Positions 1 to 7,673 of a stretch of DNA of 64,000 bases are shown here, piece after piece. Source of the DNA: Selenomonadaceae bacterium (lineage in GTDB: Bacteria; Bacillota; Negativicutes; Selenomonadales; Selenomonadaceae); the NCBI GenBank assembly GCA_017527075.1, contig JAFXQM010000008.1, forward strand, positions 143,787 through 207,786, in the 5' to 3' direction. Every line of letters starts with the position of its first letter. Positions within the stretch are counted from its first letter, which is position 1. A program made the translations under genes and the position numbers. The notes beneath the pieces are model-generated. The model had not been told where the DNA came from and ran no database searches. It was given only the letters and a program-made list of their open reading frames with translations.

Positions 1-390
1 CGGCAGAGTCGCGACGCGTTCCAAGCCGTTTGAGCTGAAAACAAACCGCTCGACATCCGAACTCGACACGACGTTGTTTTGCCACTGATTCGTGCCGCCC
101 GTCTGAGCCACAACTTTTACGTTGGGCGGGAGCGGAACTTCCAACAGCTCTTGAATGTCAGCCGACGCCGCGCCGCCTTCCGTCTCCAAATCCGTGCCGC
201 ACACGTACCAATAAATCACCCACGTGTCCTCGGCCTTGTAGGTGTCCTCGAAGCGCGCGGACTTGGACGCCTTGGTTTGAGCCGTGCCCTTGGTTGGTTC
301 TTCGCCGCCGCAAGCAGTCGTCAGCAGTGCCGCCGCCAGAAAAATTGTCAGCAGAAAAAATTTTTGCGCCGCTCGTCGAAACCTTTGCAT
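1..390 (-). CDS. Clostripain-family (C11) cysteine peptidase lipoprotein, 3' part outside window
   Basis: Only the first 130 codons are present; the gene runs off the left edge. The N-terminus is a lipoprotein signal (hydrophobic stretch, then lipobox LLTTAC near residue 22), so the protein should be anchored at the cell surface. The segment around residues 47-75 (WVIYWYVCGTDLETEGGAA, then ADIQELL) is the conserved beginning of the C11 clostripain-like fold; catalytic His and Cys lie in the missing part. Start chosen at ATG 390 because GGAGAGG lies 6 nt upstream. It follows two small lipoprotein genes on the same strand and is probably the last gene of that operon. Family call is firm; substrate unknown. 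Confidence 0.8.
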   Translation of the reverse strand, partial: MQRFRRAAQKFFLLTIFLAAALLTTACGGEEPTKGTAQTKASKSARFEDTYKAEDTWVIYWYVCGTDLETEGGAASADIQELLEVPLPPNVKVVAQTGGTNQWQNNVVSSSDVERFVFSSNGLERVATLP

Positions 391-413
391 GTCATCCTCT
401 CCTTTATAAGAAA

Positions 414-463
414 CAAGGAGTCAGGAATTTTTAAACTCCTAACTCCTAACTCCTCATTCCTAA
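414..463. repeat. Heptad repeat locus A (TTAGGAG-type)
   Basis: Read on the minus strand, the sequence right after the stop codon at 464 is TTAGGAATGAGGAG, followed by TTAGGAGTTAGGAGTTTA, giving a 7-bp period. It then turns into the inverse arm (CTGACTCCTTG). It lies between the lipoprotein gene and the C11 peptidase gene. Same family as loci at 1203, 3882, 7525, 30636, 52223, 54411, 57383 and 59739. Confidence 0.8.
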
Positions 464-1183
464 TTATTTCTGTCCCGTCACGAACTTTGCAACCTCTTCG
501 GGATTTTTCGGAGCCCAATACATTTTTCCGTCGGAGCCTTCGACAGCCTCGCAAGTCACTTCCAAAGTTGCTTCGGGATTGAGCGGGAACTCGTTGACGA
601 AACTGTTAATCGAATCAAGCGCGAACTGCTGGAATTCGGGGCTTTCCTTGAGCTGAGCTTCCGTCAAACCCTGCGCCTGAAGTTCGCCGTAAGCCTCGCC
701 GAGTGTAACCAAGTCTGCGTTGTTTTTGACAATTTCATTCGCGCCCGCCTGATTGATTGTCGTTGCCTTGAGCTCGACGACGGGAGCGGTCGCGTCCTCT
801 TTCTTGACGGTCGTCTTCATATCCATGGCCGTGTGCAGTTTGGTTATGTAAGACGTGGTCATCTTCTCGACGCTCTCCTGATTGAGCGGATACTTTTGGA
901 AGGCCTCGACAATCGGTTTGATGACTTGGTCTTGAACTTCTTCAATGTCCTTGTCGGTCATGCCGGCCGCCTTCATGTTATCGTCCTCGACGATTCCGTA
1001 AGCGTAAAGTTGCGCGTAAGCCAGCACAGCTTTATCGGGCGCACCCGTCGGAGCCGCGACCTTCTCTTCCGCCTTGGGAGCAGCGGCGTCGTCCTTCTTG
1101 GCGTCGTCTTTCTTCGCGCCGCAGCCGACCAGACACAGCGCGAGCAAAATCGTCAACGCCCCGAACAAAACTTTCCTCAACAT
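464..1183 (-). CDS. Surface lipoprotein of unknown function (paralogue of the next gene)
   Basis: About 239 residues. The signal peptide ends in lipobox LVGC (Cys near residue 21), followed by an acidic/basic low-complexity linker (KKDDAKKDDAAAPKAEEK) and a globular domain starting PDKAVLAYAQLYAYG. The product of the adjacent upstream gene has the same layout, including PDKAVLAYSEI and a C-terminal TLEV/TFEV-PC-type strand ending WAP, so the two arose by tandem duplication. The domain resembles DUF5105-type lipoproteins, a weak recollection. Start at ATG 1183 (GGGGGGATT upstream) rather than TTG 1189. The stop codon runs directly into a heptad repeat array. Confidence 0.75.
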   Translation of the reverse strand: MLRKVLFGALTILLALCLVGCGAKKDDAKKDDAAAPKAEEKVAAPTGAPDKAVLAYAQLYAYGIVEDDNMKAAGMTDKDIEEVQDQVIKPIVEAFQKYPLNQESVEKMTTSYITKLHTAMDMKTTVKKEDATAPVVELKATTINQAGANEIVKNNADLVTLGEAYGELQAQGLTEAQLKESPEFQQFALDSINSFVNEFPLNPEATLEVTCEAVEGSDGKMYWAPKNPEEVAKFVTGQK

Positions 1184-1202
1184 AAACAATCCCCCCGTTT
1201 TT

Positions 1203-1246
1203 TAGTTAGGAGTTAGGAGTTGACTTCCCTAAATCCTAAATCCTTA
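1203..1246. repeat. Heptad repeat locus B
   Basis: On the minus strand the stop codon TAA (1246-1244) runs straight into GGATTTAGGATTTAGGG, then GAAGTCAACTCCTAACTCC: two heptad arms in inverted orientation around a short centre. It fills the whole gap between the two lipoprotein genes. Confidence 0.8.
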
Positions 1247-1894
1247 AGTTTTATTTCCCAAAATAAAATCGGTCAGCGCATTCACGTCGGCGGGTGCCCA
1301 ATGAGTTTGCCCGTCGGTGCCAGTCACCTTATCGCACGGAACTTCAAAAGTTTTTTCCTCGCGCACGGGAATTTCGCCGAAATATTTTTTGAAGGCAGTG
1401 ATTGCCAGCTGTTGGACTTCGGCGTTTGCTTTGAGTTGCTCGTCAGTCGCGCCGTCCGATTTGAGTTTGCCGACCATGCCCATCAGCGCGATGAAGTCAT
1501 CGTTGGGAGTGCCCGCCGCCTTCCCCAAATCAAACGGAGTCGTCGTCAGCTCGACCACGGGGTGCTCGGCGTCGTCGGTTTTGATTTTTGCTTGGAAAGT
1601 GAGCTTGGCTTTGCTGTTGTCATAAAAAGCATTCGCCAACGCTTCCGCGCTCTCATCACTCAACGGGACGACGCCCGCGAATGATTCCGCGAAGACGTTC
1701 ACGATTTTTTTGCGCAGATTTTTATTGTCCTCCTCTGAAAAACCCGCCGCCGCCAAGTTCGGCGACTCGCCCATGGTGATTATCTCGGAGTAAGCGAGGA
1801 CAGCTTTATCGGGCGTGCCGACAACTTTTCCGCCGCAGCCGCTCATCATCACCGCCGCCAACATCAGCGCGCAGATAAAAATTTTCCTAATCAC
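1244..1894 (-). CDS. Surface lipoprotein of unknown function (paralogue)
   Basis: 216 residues, lipobox MMSGC at about residues 16-20, then a domain beginning TPDKAVLAYSEIITMGE and ending TGTDGQTHWAPADVNALTDFILG. Same architecture as the downstream neighbour but without the charged linker. Start is GTG 1894 with AAGGAGG 8 nt upstream. A sigma-70 promoter (1919-1946) lies directly upstream, so this is the first gene of a three-gene lipoprotein operon ending with the C11 peptidase. The sequence does not reveal a function; possibilities include substrate binding or an envelope stress role. Confidence 0.75.
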   Translation of the reverse strand: MIRKIFICALMLAAVMMSGCGGKVVGTPDKAVLAYSEIITMGESPNLAAAGFSEEDNKNLRKKIVNVFAESFAGVVPLSDESAEALANAFYDNSKAKLTFQAKIKTDDAEHPVVELTTTPFDLGKAAGTPNDDFIALMGMVGKLKSDGATDEQLKANAEVQQLAITAFKKYFGEIPVREEKTFEVPCDKVTGTDGQTHWAPADVNALTDFILGNKT

Positions 1895-1918
1895 AAATCA
1901 ATCCTCCTTTTCGCACAC

Positions 1919-1946
1919 ATTCTATCAGAAAATTTTTTCGACGCAA
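1919..1946 (-). promoter_or_regulatory. Promoter of lipoprotein operon
   Basis: TTGCGT (1941-1946) - 16 bp - TAGAAT (1919-1924) on the minus strand, 24 nt upstream of the GTG start at 1894. Divergent from the yhdT-panF promoter; the two -35 boxes are 7 bp apart. Confidence 0.6.
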
Positions 1947-1953
1947 CATTAAT

Positions 1954-1982
1954 TTGACAGCGCGGCGGTCGTAATATAAAAT
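1954..1982 (+). promoter_or_regulatory. Promoter of yhdT-panF
   Basis: Perfect -35 TTGACA (1954-1959), 17-bp spacer, -10 TAAAAT (1977-1982). The predicted transcript begins near 1989, just ahead of a strong hairpin. Confidence 0.75.
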
Positions 1983-1999
1983 TCGCCGCGGAAAAAAAG

Positions 2000-2024
2000 C
2001 TCGTACTCTCGGACGAGAGACGAG
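2000..2024 (+). promoter_or_regulatory. Strong hairpin in the panF leader
   Basis: CTCGT-a-CTCTCG-ga-CGAGAG-ACGAG: eleven base pairs, one bulged A and a two-base loop (in practice probably four). It sits at the 5' end of the predicted mRNA and ends about 5 nt before the GGAGG ribosome site of yhdT. It may protect the transcript end or control translation. Confidence 0.6.
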
Positions 2025-2041
2025 ACTTGGAGGTTTTCAAA

Positions 2042-2302
2042 ATGAAAAAATTTACTGATGCCCAAAAGTTCAGCTTGGTCAGGCGCGAGGCAATTTACAC
2101 GGGCGTTGCGCTGGTCGGGCTGATTATTTTTTGGCTGGTCGCGGGCTTCGGCACGGCGTCGCTCGACGTGAAAATTTTTCATCTGCCGCTGTGGGCTGTG
2201 CTCGGAACGGTCGGCGTGTGGCTCGTGGCGATTTTTATCAGCGCGCTCCTGAGCAAAGTTTTGTTCAAGGACGTTGACTTGGGCGGTGATGAAAATGGCT
2301 GA
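2042..2302 (+). CDS. yhdT: YhdT-family small membrane protein
   Basis: About 86 residues with two hydrophobic segments (roughly residues 18-40 and 53-75) and a charged N-terminus (MKKFTDAQKFSLVRREA). It matches the YhdT/DUF997 family, which is typically encoded just before the pantothenate symporter PanF, as here. ATG 2042 is preceded by GGAGG. The 3' end overlaps the panF start, so the two are translationally coupled. The family is thought to be an accessory inner-membrane protein for PanF-like sodium symport; that role is by association only. Confidence 0.75.
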   Translation: MKKFTDAQKFSLVRREAIYTGVALVGLIIFWLVAGFGTASLDVKIFHLPLWAVLGTVGVWLVAIFISALLSKVLFKDVDLGGDENG

Positions 2303-3770
2303 GGGAAATCTTTCCGCGCTCCTGCCGCTGATTTTTTTCATGGCGTTCATGGTCGCAATCAGCGTTTTCGTTCGCCACAAGCAGGCGGAAAAAAATTTCG
2401 TGAGCAATTACTTTATCGGCAACCGACAACTCGGCGGCTTCGTGCTGGCCATGACGACGGTCGCAACTTACAGCTCGGTTTCAAGTTTCGTAGGCGGACC
2501 GGGCATGGCGTTTCAAGTCGGCTTCGGCTGGATTTACATGGCGGTCGTTCAAGTCACGGCGATTTTCCTCGTGCTTGGCATTTTCGGCAAACGCGTCGCA
2601 CTCCTCGCCCGCAAACTCAACGCCGTGACTGTCGTCGACATAATCCGCGCGCGTTTCCAATCTGACTTCCTCGCGGCGGTCGCGGCCTTCGTCATCGTTT
2701 TATTTTTCTGCGGGACCATGACGGCGCAATTTGTCGGCGGCGCAAAATTATTCGCGGCGGTCACCGGTTACAGTTACGAGGCGGGCTTGATTCTCTTCGG
2801 GCTGGTCGTCGTCATTTACACATCAATCGGCGGCTTCAGAGCGGTTGCGTTGACCGACACTCTGTGCGCGCTGATTATGATGGTCGGAATCGTTTTGCTC
2901 CTGCATTACGTCTTGGCGGCGGGCGGCGGTTACGAAAACATCATGACGACTTTGGAAATAAAAAATCCCGAGCTGTTCGAGCCGTTCAGCTTCGGGAACA
3001 TGCCGTGGACGATTTACTTCACGCAGTGGCTCCTCGTCGGCATTTGCACAATCGCCCTGCCGCAGTCGGTAGTTCGCGGCATCAGTTACAAAAACACTCA
3101 AGGACTTCATCAGGCAATGTTAATCGGCACGGTCGTGGTCGGCTTCATGAACATCGGAATAAATTTCACGGGGATTTTGGCGCACGGAGTTTTGACGGGC
3201 ACGGCGGCCGAATACGGCGGCGTCGACAACATCATCCCCACGACGATTGTCAAAGCCATGCCGCCCGAACTCGTCGGGCTTGCGATAATCGGTCCGCTTG
3301 CCGCTTCCATCTCCACCATTTCGGGTTTGCTCATCGTGGCGTCGAGCGCAATCATCAAAGACGTTTACCTTCATTGGGCGAAAAAAAATAATCGCGCCGT
3401 GACTCCCGCGCGCGTGAAATTTTTGTCCATGGCGACGACGGCTGTCATCGGAGCGACGGTTTTTGTTATCGCGCTCACCCCGCCGAGTTTGATTTGGCTG
3501 ATAAACATGTTCGCGTTCGGCGGATTGGAGACGGCTTTCTTCTGGACGCTGCTCCTCGGATTGTTTTGGAAACGCGCGAACAAATTGGGCGCGCTGCTCT
3601 CCATGACGGGCGGCACGATAATTTACTGCGCGGCTCAGGCTTCGGGCTTCAAAATTTTAAACCTGCACCAAATTACAATCGGGATATCCATTTCGCTGAT
3701 TTTATTTTTAATCGGCTCATACCTCGGCAAGAAGTCGGACGACGCGACGCTGAAAATATTTTTCCCGTAA
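2295..3770 (+). CDS. panF: Sodium/pantothenate symporter
   Basis: About 491 residues, a sodium:solute symporter (SSS) family protein with some 13 hydrophobic helices. Conserved early segments are present: NYFIGNRQLGGFVLAMT, then YSSVSSFVGGPGMAFQVGFGW, characteristic of PanF. It imports pantothenate with Na+ across the inner membrane, feeding coenzyme A synthesis. ATG 2295 overlaps the end of yhdT by 8 nt and its SD-like GGTGAT lies inside yhdT, so it depends on yhdT translation. Transcribed from the promoter at 1954-1982. Nothing unusual in its length or sequence. Confidence 0.88.
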   Translation: MAEGNLSALLPLIFFMAFMVAISVFVRHKQAEKNFVSNYFIGNRQLGGFVLAMTTVATYSSVSSFVGGPGMAFQVGFGWIYMAVVQVTAIFLVLGIFGKRVALLARKLNAVTVVDIIRARFQSDFLAAVAAFVIVLFFCGTMTAQFVGGAKLFAAVTGYSYEAGLILFGLVVVIYTSIGGFRAVALTDTLCALIMMVGIVLLLHYVLAAGGGYENIMTTLEIKNPELFEPFSFGNMPWTIYFTQWLLVGICTIALPQSVVRGISYKNTQGLHQAMLIGTVVVGFMNIGINFTGILAHGVLTGTAAEYGGVDNIIPTTIVKAMPPELVGLAIIGPLAASISTISGLLIVASSAIIKDVYLHWAKKNNRAVTPARVKFLSMATTAVIGATVFVIALTPPSLIWLINMFAFGGLETAFFWTLLLGLFWKRANKLGALLSMTGGTIIYCAAQASGFKILNLHQITIGISISLILFLIGSYLGKKSDDATLKIFFP

Positions 3771-3841
3771 AAAATTTTTGTCCCGCCAAAAAAAATTTCC
3801 CCGCTGAAAATTCCTGAGAACTTTCGGCGAGGATGTTCGGC

Positions 3842-3870
3842 TTGAGCAAAAAATTTTTTTCTGATACAAT
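3842..3870 (+). promoter_or_regulatory. Promoter of lysS
   Basis: TTGAGC (3842-3847), 17-bp A/T-rich spacer, TACAAT (3865-3870). The leader to the lysS start is about 85 nt and is mostly heptad repeat. Confidence 0.65.
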
Positions 3871-3881
3871 GCCCCCAATCA

Positions 3882-3945
3882 GTTAGGAGTTAGGAGTTGA
3901 GGGACAAATCCCTAAATCCCAAATCCTAAATCCTAATTCCTAACA
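3882..3945. repeat. Heptad repeat locus C in the lysS leader
   Basis: Reads TTAGGAGTTAGGAG, TTGAGGGACAAATCC, CTAAATCCCAAATCC, TAAATCCTAATTCCTAAC. The left arm is (TTAGGAG)2, the right arm degenerate CCTAAAT heptads in inverse sense, with a GGGA...TCCC pair at the centre. It occupies the mRNA leader between promoter and GGGAGG ribosome site, unlike most loci, which follow stop codons. Confidence 0.8.
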
Positions 3946-3959
3946 AGGGAGGTTTTTTT

Positions 3960-5456
3960 ATGGCAAAAAATATTCAGCAGCAAACGACCGACGAGAACGA
4001 ATTGATAAAGATTCGACGCGAGAAACTTCAAAGCTTCATCGACAAAGGCGTGGAACCGTTCGGCGCGCGTTACGAAATTACTCATCACGCCTCCGACGTT
4101 CGCGCAGAGTTCGGAGAGATTGAGGGCGAGACCGACGCCGGAGAAGTTTCAATCGCGGGACGGCTCATGGCGATTCGCGGGCACGGCAAGGCTTCCTTCG
4201 CGACGCTGGCGGACAAGACCGGCTCCATCCAAATTTATTTCAAGCTCGACGTTCTCGGTGAACAAAAATATTCCGAGTTCAAACTTCTCGACATCGGAGA
4301 CATAATCGGGCTGCGCGGACAAGTTTTCAAAACCAAGCGCGGCGAGCTGACCGTGCGCGTCGAAGATTTTAATTTGCTGGCGAAGTCTTTGCGTCCCCTG
4401 CCCGAAAAATTTCACGGGCTCAAGGACGTGGAGATTCGTTACCGCCAACGTTACCTTGATTTGATTATGAATCCCGAAGTGCGCGACACTTTCCTCAAGC
4501 GCAACAAAGTCATCAAAGCCATTCGAAAATATCTGGACGACCGCGACTTTTTGGAGGTTGCCACGCCCGTCCTGTCCACCATTGCCGGCGGCGCGGCGGC
4601 GCGTCCGTTCGTTACTCACCATAACGCCTTGGACGCCGACCTTTACCTGCGCATTGCCACCGAATTAAATCTCAAGCGATTAATCGTCGGCGGCTTCGAA
4701 CGCGTTTACGAAATGGGGCGCGTCTTCCGCAACGAGGGCATGGACGTGCGCCACAACCCCGAATTCACTTCCGTCGAAATTTATCAGGCTTACGGCGATT
4801 ACCGCGACTTAATCGAAGTCACGCGCGGCATCGTCTGCGCGGCGGCCGAGGCAGTCAACGGCTCGACCAAAGTCACTTATCAGGGCGTGGAGATGGATTT
4901 GTCCGACGCTCCTCAGCTCAGCATGAACGACGCCGTAAAAAATAAAACGGGCAAAGATTTTCTGGCGTGCGCGACCGTCGACGAGGCGCGGGCTCTGGCT
5001 GACGAATTGGGCGTCGCTTACGAGAAACGCTTCGGCATCGGCGGAATTTTGAACGCGGTCTTCGAGGCAAAGGTTGAGGACGATTTGATTCAGCCGATTT
5101 TTATCACTCATCACCCGACGGAAATTTCTCCGCTCGCCAAGAAAAATTTCGACGACCCGCGAGTCACTGACCGCTTTGAATTTTTTGTTTACGGCAGAGA
5201 ACTCGCCAACGGTTTCACGGAGCTCAACGACCCGATTGACCAGCGCGCGCGTTTCGAGGAACAACTCAAGCAGCGCGAGGCGGGCGACGAGGAAGCTCAC
5301 GTCATGGACGAAGATTTTATCCGCGCTTTGGAATTCGGAATGCCTCCGACGGGCGGGCTCGGTATCGGCGTCGACAGACTTGTCATGCTCCTGACCGACG
5401 CGCCGTCCATTCGTGATGTGCTCCTCTTCCCCACGATGAAAATTATCGCCGAGTGA
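3960..5456 (+). CDS. lysS: Lysyl-tRNA synthetase, class II
   Basis: 498 residues, normal length. It charges tRNA-Lys with lysine in the cytoplasm. The N-terminal OB-fold anticodon-binding domain (about residues 60-150) is followed by the class II catalytic core. Motif 2 appears as [20 protein letters not shown], and motif 3 as [15 protein letters not shown] near the C-terminus. GGGAGG lies 8 nt before ATG 3960. It has its own promoter and terminator. No T-box signature can be seen in the short leader. Confidence 0.96.
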   Translation: MAKNIQQQTTDENELIKIRREKLQSFIDKGVEPFGARYEITHHASDVRAEFGEIEGETDAGEVSIAGRLMAIRGHGKASFATLADKTGSIQIYFKLDVLGEQKYSEFKLLDIGDIIGLRGQVFKTKRGELTVRVEDFNLLAKSLRPLPEKFHGLKDVEIRYRQRYLDLIMNPEVRDTFLKRNKVIKAIRKYLDDRDFLEVATPVLSTIAGGAAARPFVTHHNALDADLYLRIATELNLKRLIVGGFERVYEMGRVFRNEGMDVRHNPEFTSVEIYQAYGDYRDLIEVTRGIVCAAAEAVNGSTKVTYQGVEMDLSDAPQLSMNDAVKNKTGKDFLACATVDEARALADELGVAYEKRFGIGGILNAVFEAKVEDDLIQPIFITHHPTEISPLAKKNFDDPRVTDRFEFFVYGRELANGFTELNDPIDQRARFEEQLKQREAGDEEAHVMDEDFIRALEFGMPPTGGLGIGVDRLVMLLTDAPSIRDVLLFPTMKIIAE

Positions 5457-5468
5457 TTCGGCTTTGCG

Positions 5469-5498
5469 GGCGAAGGACAAAAGTCCTTTGCCTTTTTT
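5469..5498. terminator. Bidirectional terminator, lysS / NYN gene
   Basis: GGCGAAGGAC (5469-5478), loop AAAA, GTCCTTTGCC (5483-5492), then TTTTTT. It serves lysS on the plus strand; the convergent NYN gene ends at 5502. Confidence 0.85.
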
Positions 5499-5501
5499 AT
5501 T

Positions 5502-6402
5502 TCAGCGGCAGCGATAAGAAATGCTTCCGTTCGCGCCTTTGACTTCATAAAGATTTGGAAACGCGCCGAGAAAATTTTTCACCGTGGAGTGCCCCGAACC
5601 TTTCAGGCTGAGATTTTTTTTGATAAGCGCGTCGCCCACCCAACTCAACAACACGAAACCTTTTTCGTCGCCGTGAGCCGCCGCAACTTCGCGCAATGCG
5701 TCATGAATCGGCTGAAGTTTGTCGAGCGTCAGGCAGCGATAAAAAATATTCGGAGCCTCGCCCGTGACCTCGTAAAGATTTGGAAACGCGGCGAGAAAAT
5801 TTTTCAACGTGCCGTACTCCGAATCTTTCATGCTGAGATTTTTTTTGCCGAGAGCGTCGCCCGCCCAACTCAACAACACGAAACCTTTTTCGTCGCCGTG
5901 AACCGCCGCAACTTCGCGCAATGCGTCATGAATCGGCTGAAGTTTGTCGAGCGTCCGGCAGCGATAAGAAATTTCCGTGCCCTCGCCCGTGACCTCGTAA
6001 AGATTCGGAAACGCGGCGAGAAAATTTTTCAACGTGCCGTACTCCGAATCTTTCAGGCTGAGATTTTTTTTGCCGAGAGCGTCGCCCGCCCAACTCAACA
6101 ACGCGAAACCTTTTTCGTCGCCGTGAACCGCCGCAACTTCGCGCAATGCGTCATGAATCGGCTGAAGTTTGTCGAGCGTCAGGCAGCGATAAAAAATATT
6201 CGGAGCCTCGCCCGTGACTTCGTAAAGATTCGGGAACGCGACGAGAAAATTTTTCAGCGTGCCGTACTCTGAATCTTTCAGGCTGAGATTTTTTTTGCCG
6301 AGAGCGTCACCCGCCTTACTCAACAACGCGAAACCTTTTTCGTCGCCGTGAAGCTGAACAACTTCGCGCAAGACGTCATGAATCACCTGAAGTTTATCGG
6401 CG
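5502..6402 (-). repeat. Four 225-bp tandem coding repeats (LOTUS modules 2-5)
   Basis: Identical stretches recur at exact multiples of 225 bp; for example the segment at 5731 returns at 6181 (2 x 225). Copies 2 and 4 share the ending EAPNIFYRCL whereas copy 3 has EGTEISYRCR, giving an alternating pattern. This suggests recent two-unit duplication or gene conversion. Confidence 0.85.
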
Positions 6403-7220
6403 TCCAAAATTTTTTCGTCGTCGTGCGTCGGCTGAGGAATCTGAGCCACGCGGCAGCGATAAGAAAAATCTTTGCCTTCGCCTCTGACCTCGTAAACTTC
6501 GGGGAAGGCGACGATAAAATCTCGGAGCTGACCGTAACCGAAGTCCTTGACGGTGAAGCCGAAATTTTTGCCGCGCAACACCAGCCGCCCGTAATTGAGC
6601 AGGACGAACCCCTCCGCGTCGCCGTGAAGCTCGGTCGCCTCGCGCAGGGCGTCGTGAATCGCCCGAATTTTGTCGGCGTCGCTTTGAAAGCGGTCGACGT
6701 TCTCTTCGGCGAAGAGAGAAAGCTGAACGCCGGATTTTTTTTCGGCGGAAGATTTTTTCTCAACCTTGGACGGCTGAGGATTTTGAATTTCTTCCGCGGC
6801 GTCCAAGTCGACGAACTCGTGGCAGGCGGCGCGGAAGGCGGCGGAGGCATGAGTGTTGCCCAGCCCGATAACTTTCATGCCGCCCTCGCGCAGACGAATC
6901 GCCAGCGGTGTGAAGTCGCTGTCGTTGCTCACCAGCGCGAAAATTTCCGCCTTGCCGTCGTGGAGCACGTCCATTGCGTCAATCGTCAAGGACATGTCGG
7001 TCGCGTTCTTGCCCGTGGCGAAGTCGGGCTGTTGCACGGCGCGCAGAGAAAAATTCAAAACGCAATCGTTCCAAGAGTGCAGAGGAACTTTTTCCCAGTT
7101 GCCGTAAATTCGTCGGATAAAAATTTCGCCGCGGCTTTCAAGTGTGTCGAGGATTTGTTTGCCGTATCTCGATGAAATGTTGTCTGCGTCGATGAAGAGC
7201 GCGATTTTTTTTGCGGGCAT
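5502..7220 (-). CDS. NYN-domain ribonuclease with five tandem LOTUS/OST-HTH-like domains
   Basis: 572 residues. Residues 1-140 are an NYN (LabA/DUF88-like PIN-fold) domain with the expected acidic residues in FIDADNIS, NATDMSLTIDAMD and SNDSDF. A charged linker (about 140-178) leads to five copies of a 75-residue module (about 179-255, 273-347, 348-422, 423-497, 498-572). Each reads roughly DKLQPIHDALREV...HGDEKGFALLS...DSEYGTLKNFLAAFPNLYEV, which fits the OST-HTH/LOTUS RNA-binding winged helix. NYN proteins cleave or bind RNA; LOTUS domains bind RNA, including G-rich structures in some families. Modules 2-5 are almost identical. ATG 7220 has GAGGAG upstream. It is probably cytoplasmic; its RNA target is unknown. 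Confidence 0.8.
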   Translation of the reverse strand: MPAKKIALFIDADNISSRYGKQILDTLESRGEIFIRRIYGNWEKVPLHSWNDCVLNFSLRAVQQPDFATGKNATDMSLTIDAMDVLHDGKAEIFALVSNDSDFTPLAIRLREGGMKVIGLGNTHASAAFRAACHEFVDLDAAEEIQNPQPSKVEKKSSAEKKSGVQLSLFAEENVDRFQSDADKIRAIHDALREATELHGDAEGFVLLNYGRLVLRGKNFGFTVKDFGYGQLRDFIVAFPEVYEVRGEGKDFSYRCRVAQIPQPTHDDEKILDADKLQVIHDVLREVVQLHGDEKGFALLSKAGDALGKKNLSLKDSEYGTLKNFLVAFPNLYEVTGEAPNIFYRCLTLDKLQPIHDALREVAAVHGDEKGFALLSWAGDALGKKNLSLKDSEYGTLKNFLAAFPNLYEVTGEGTEISYRCRTLDKLQPIHDALREVAAVHGDEKGFVLLSWAGDALGKKNLSMKDSEYGTLKNFLAAFPNLYEVTGEAPNIFYRCLTLDKLQPIHDALREVAAAHGDEKGFVLLSWVGDALIKKNLSLKGSGHSTVKNFLGAFPNLYEVKGANGSISYRCR

Positions 7221-7229
7221 CCGAACTCC

Positions 7230-7505
7230 TCAGTAACACTCGACTTCGCGAATCGCTCCGAACTGAATGAAGTCGCTCGCCGAGACGGGGTCGCCCTCGG
7301 TTATCGCCAGCTCGACGGTCTTGAGATTTTCCGCCGCGATTTGAATCCTTTCGGCACCATACTCTTCCTTGACTTTCTTCCAAAGATTTTTCCGCGAAGT
7401 CTTCGTGTCCTTGTAGACCGCGCGATTGTAAAAGATGTTCATGGACGCCTCGCTCTTTTCGGCGTCGCAGTTGAAGAAGATAAAAACTTTTCCGGCTTTT
7501 GCCAT
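7230..7505 (-). CDS. Small protein of unknown function, operon partner of the NYN gene
   Basis: 91 residues, no signal peptide or membrane segment, mixed charge (MAKAGKVFIFFNCDAEKSEAS at the start, ending FIQFGAIREVECY). I do not recognise the family. ATG 7505 has AAAGGAG upstream. It is the first gene after the promoter at 7586-7614, and its stop lies 9 nt before the NYN-LOTUS start, so the two are co-transcribed. The context suggests a partner in RNA handling, but nothing in the sequence proves it. Confidence 0.65.
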   Translation of the reverse strand: MAKAGKVFIFFNCDAEKSEASMNIFYNRAVYKDTKTSRKNLWKKVKEEYGAERIQIAAENLKTVELAITEGDPVSASDFIQFGAIREVECY

Positions 7506-7524
7506 GATAAAAAACTCCTTTCTC

Positions 7525-7571
7525 AGGATTTAGGTTTTTCATTCCTAATTCCTAATTCCAAATTCCTAATT
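7525..7571. repeat. Heptad repeat locus D
   Basis: Plus strand: CAGGATTTAGG, then TTTTTC, then ATTCCTAATTCCTAATTCC and AAATTCCTAATTG. Seven-base period (ATTCCTA)n with a short inverse arm. It lies in the leader between the promoter at 7586-7614 and the gene starting at 7505. Confidence 0.8.
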
Positions 7572-7585
7572 GAACTTGCCGCCGC

Positions 7586-7614
7586 ATTATAACCAAAAAT
7601 TTTTTCAGGGACAA
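7586..7614 (-). promoter_or_regulatory. Promoter of the NYN operon
   Basis: Minus strand TTGTCC (7609-7614), 17 bp, TATAAT (7586-7591). The transcript passes through heptad locus D before the first start codon. Confidence 0.7.
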
Positions 7615-7622
7615 GGGCAAGA

Positions 7623-7655
7623 AAAAATCCCGCCGAGTTTTTCGACGGGAAAATT
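7623..7655 (-). terminator. Terminator of the RTX gene
   Basis: TCCCGTCGA (minus strand, 7650-7642), five-base loop, TCGGCGGGA (7636-7628), then TTTTTTC. It lies 24 bp after the RTX stop codon. Confidence 0.85.
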
Positions 7656-7673
7656 TTTTGTACGTGCAAATTT

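Noticed and set aside
3871..3959. T-box or other riboswitch before lysS
   Set aside because: The leader is about 85 nt, lacks the T-box consensus and is made of heptad repeats.
5589..6272. Plus-strand ORF across the LOTUS repeats
   Set aside because: Antisense shadow of four repeated modules; long only because the true gene repeats.
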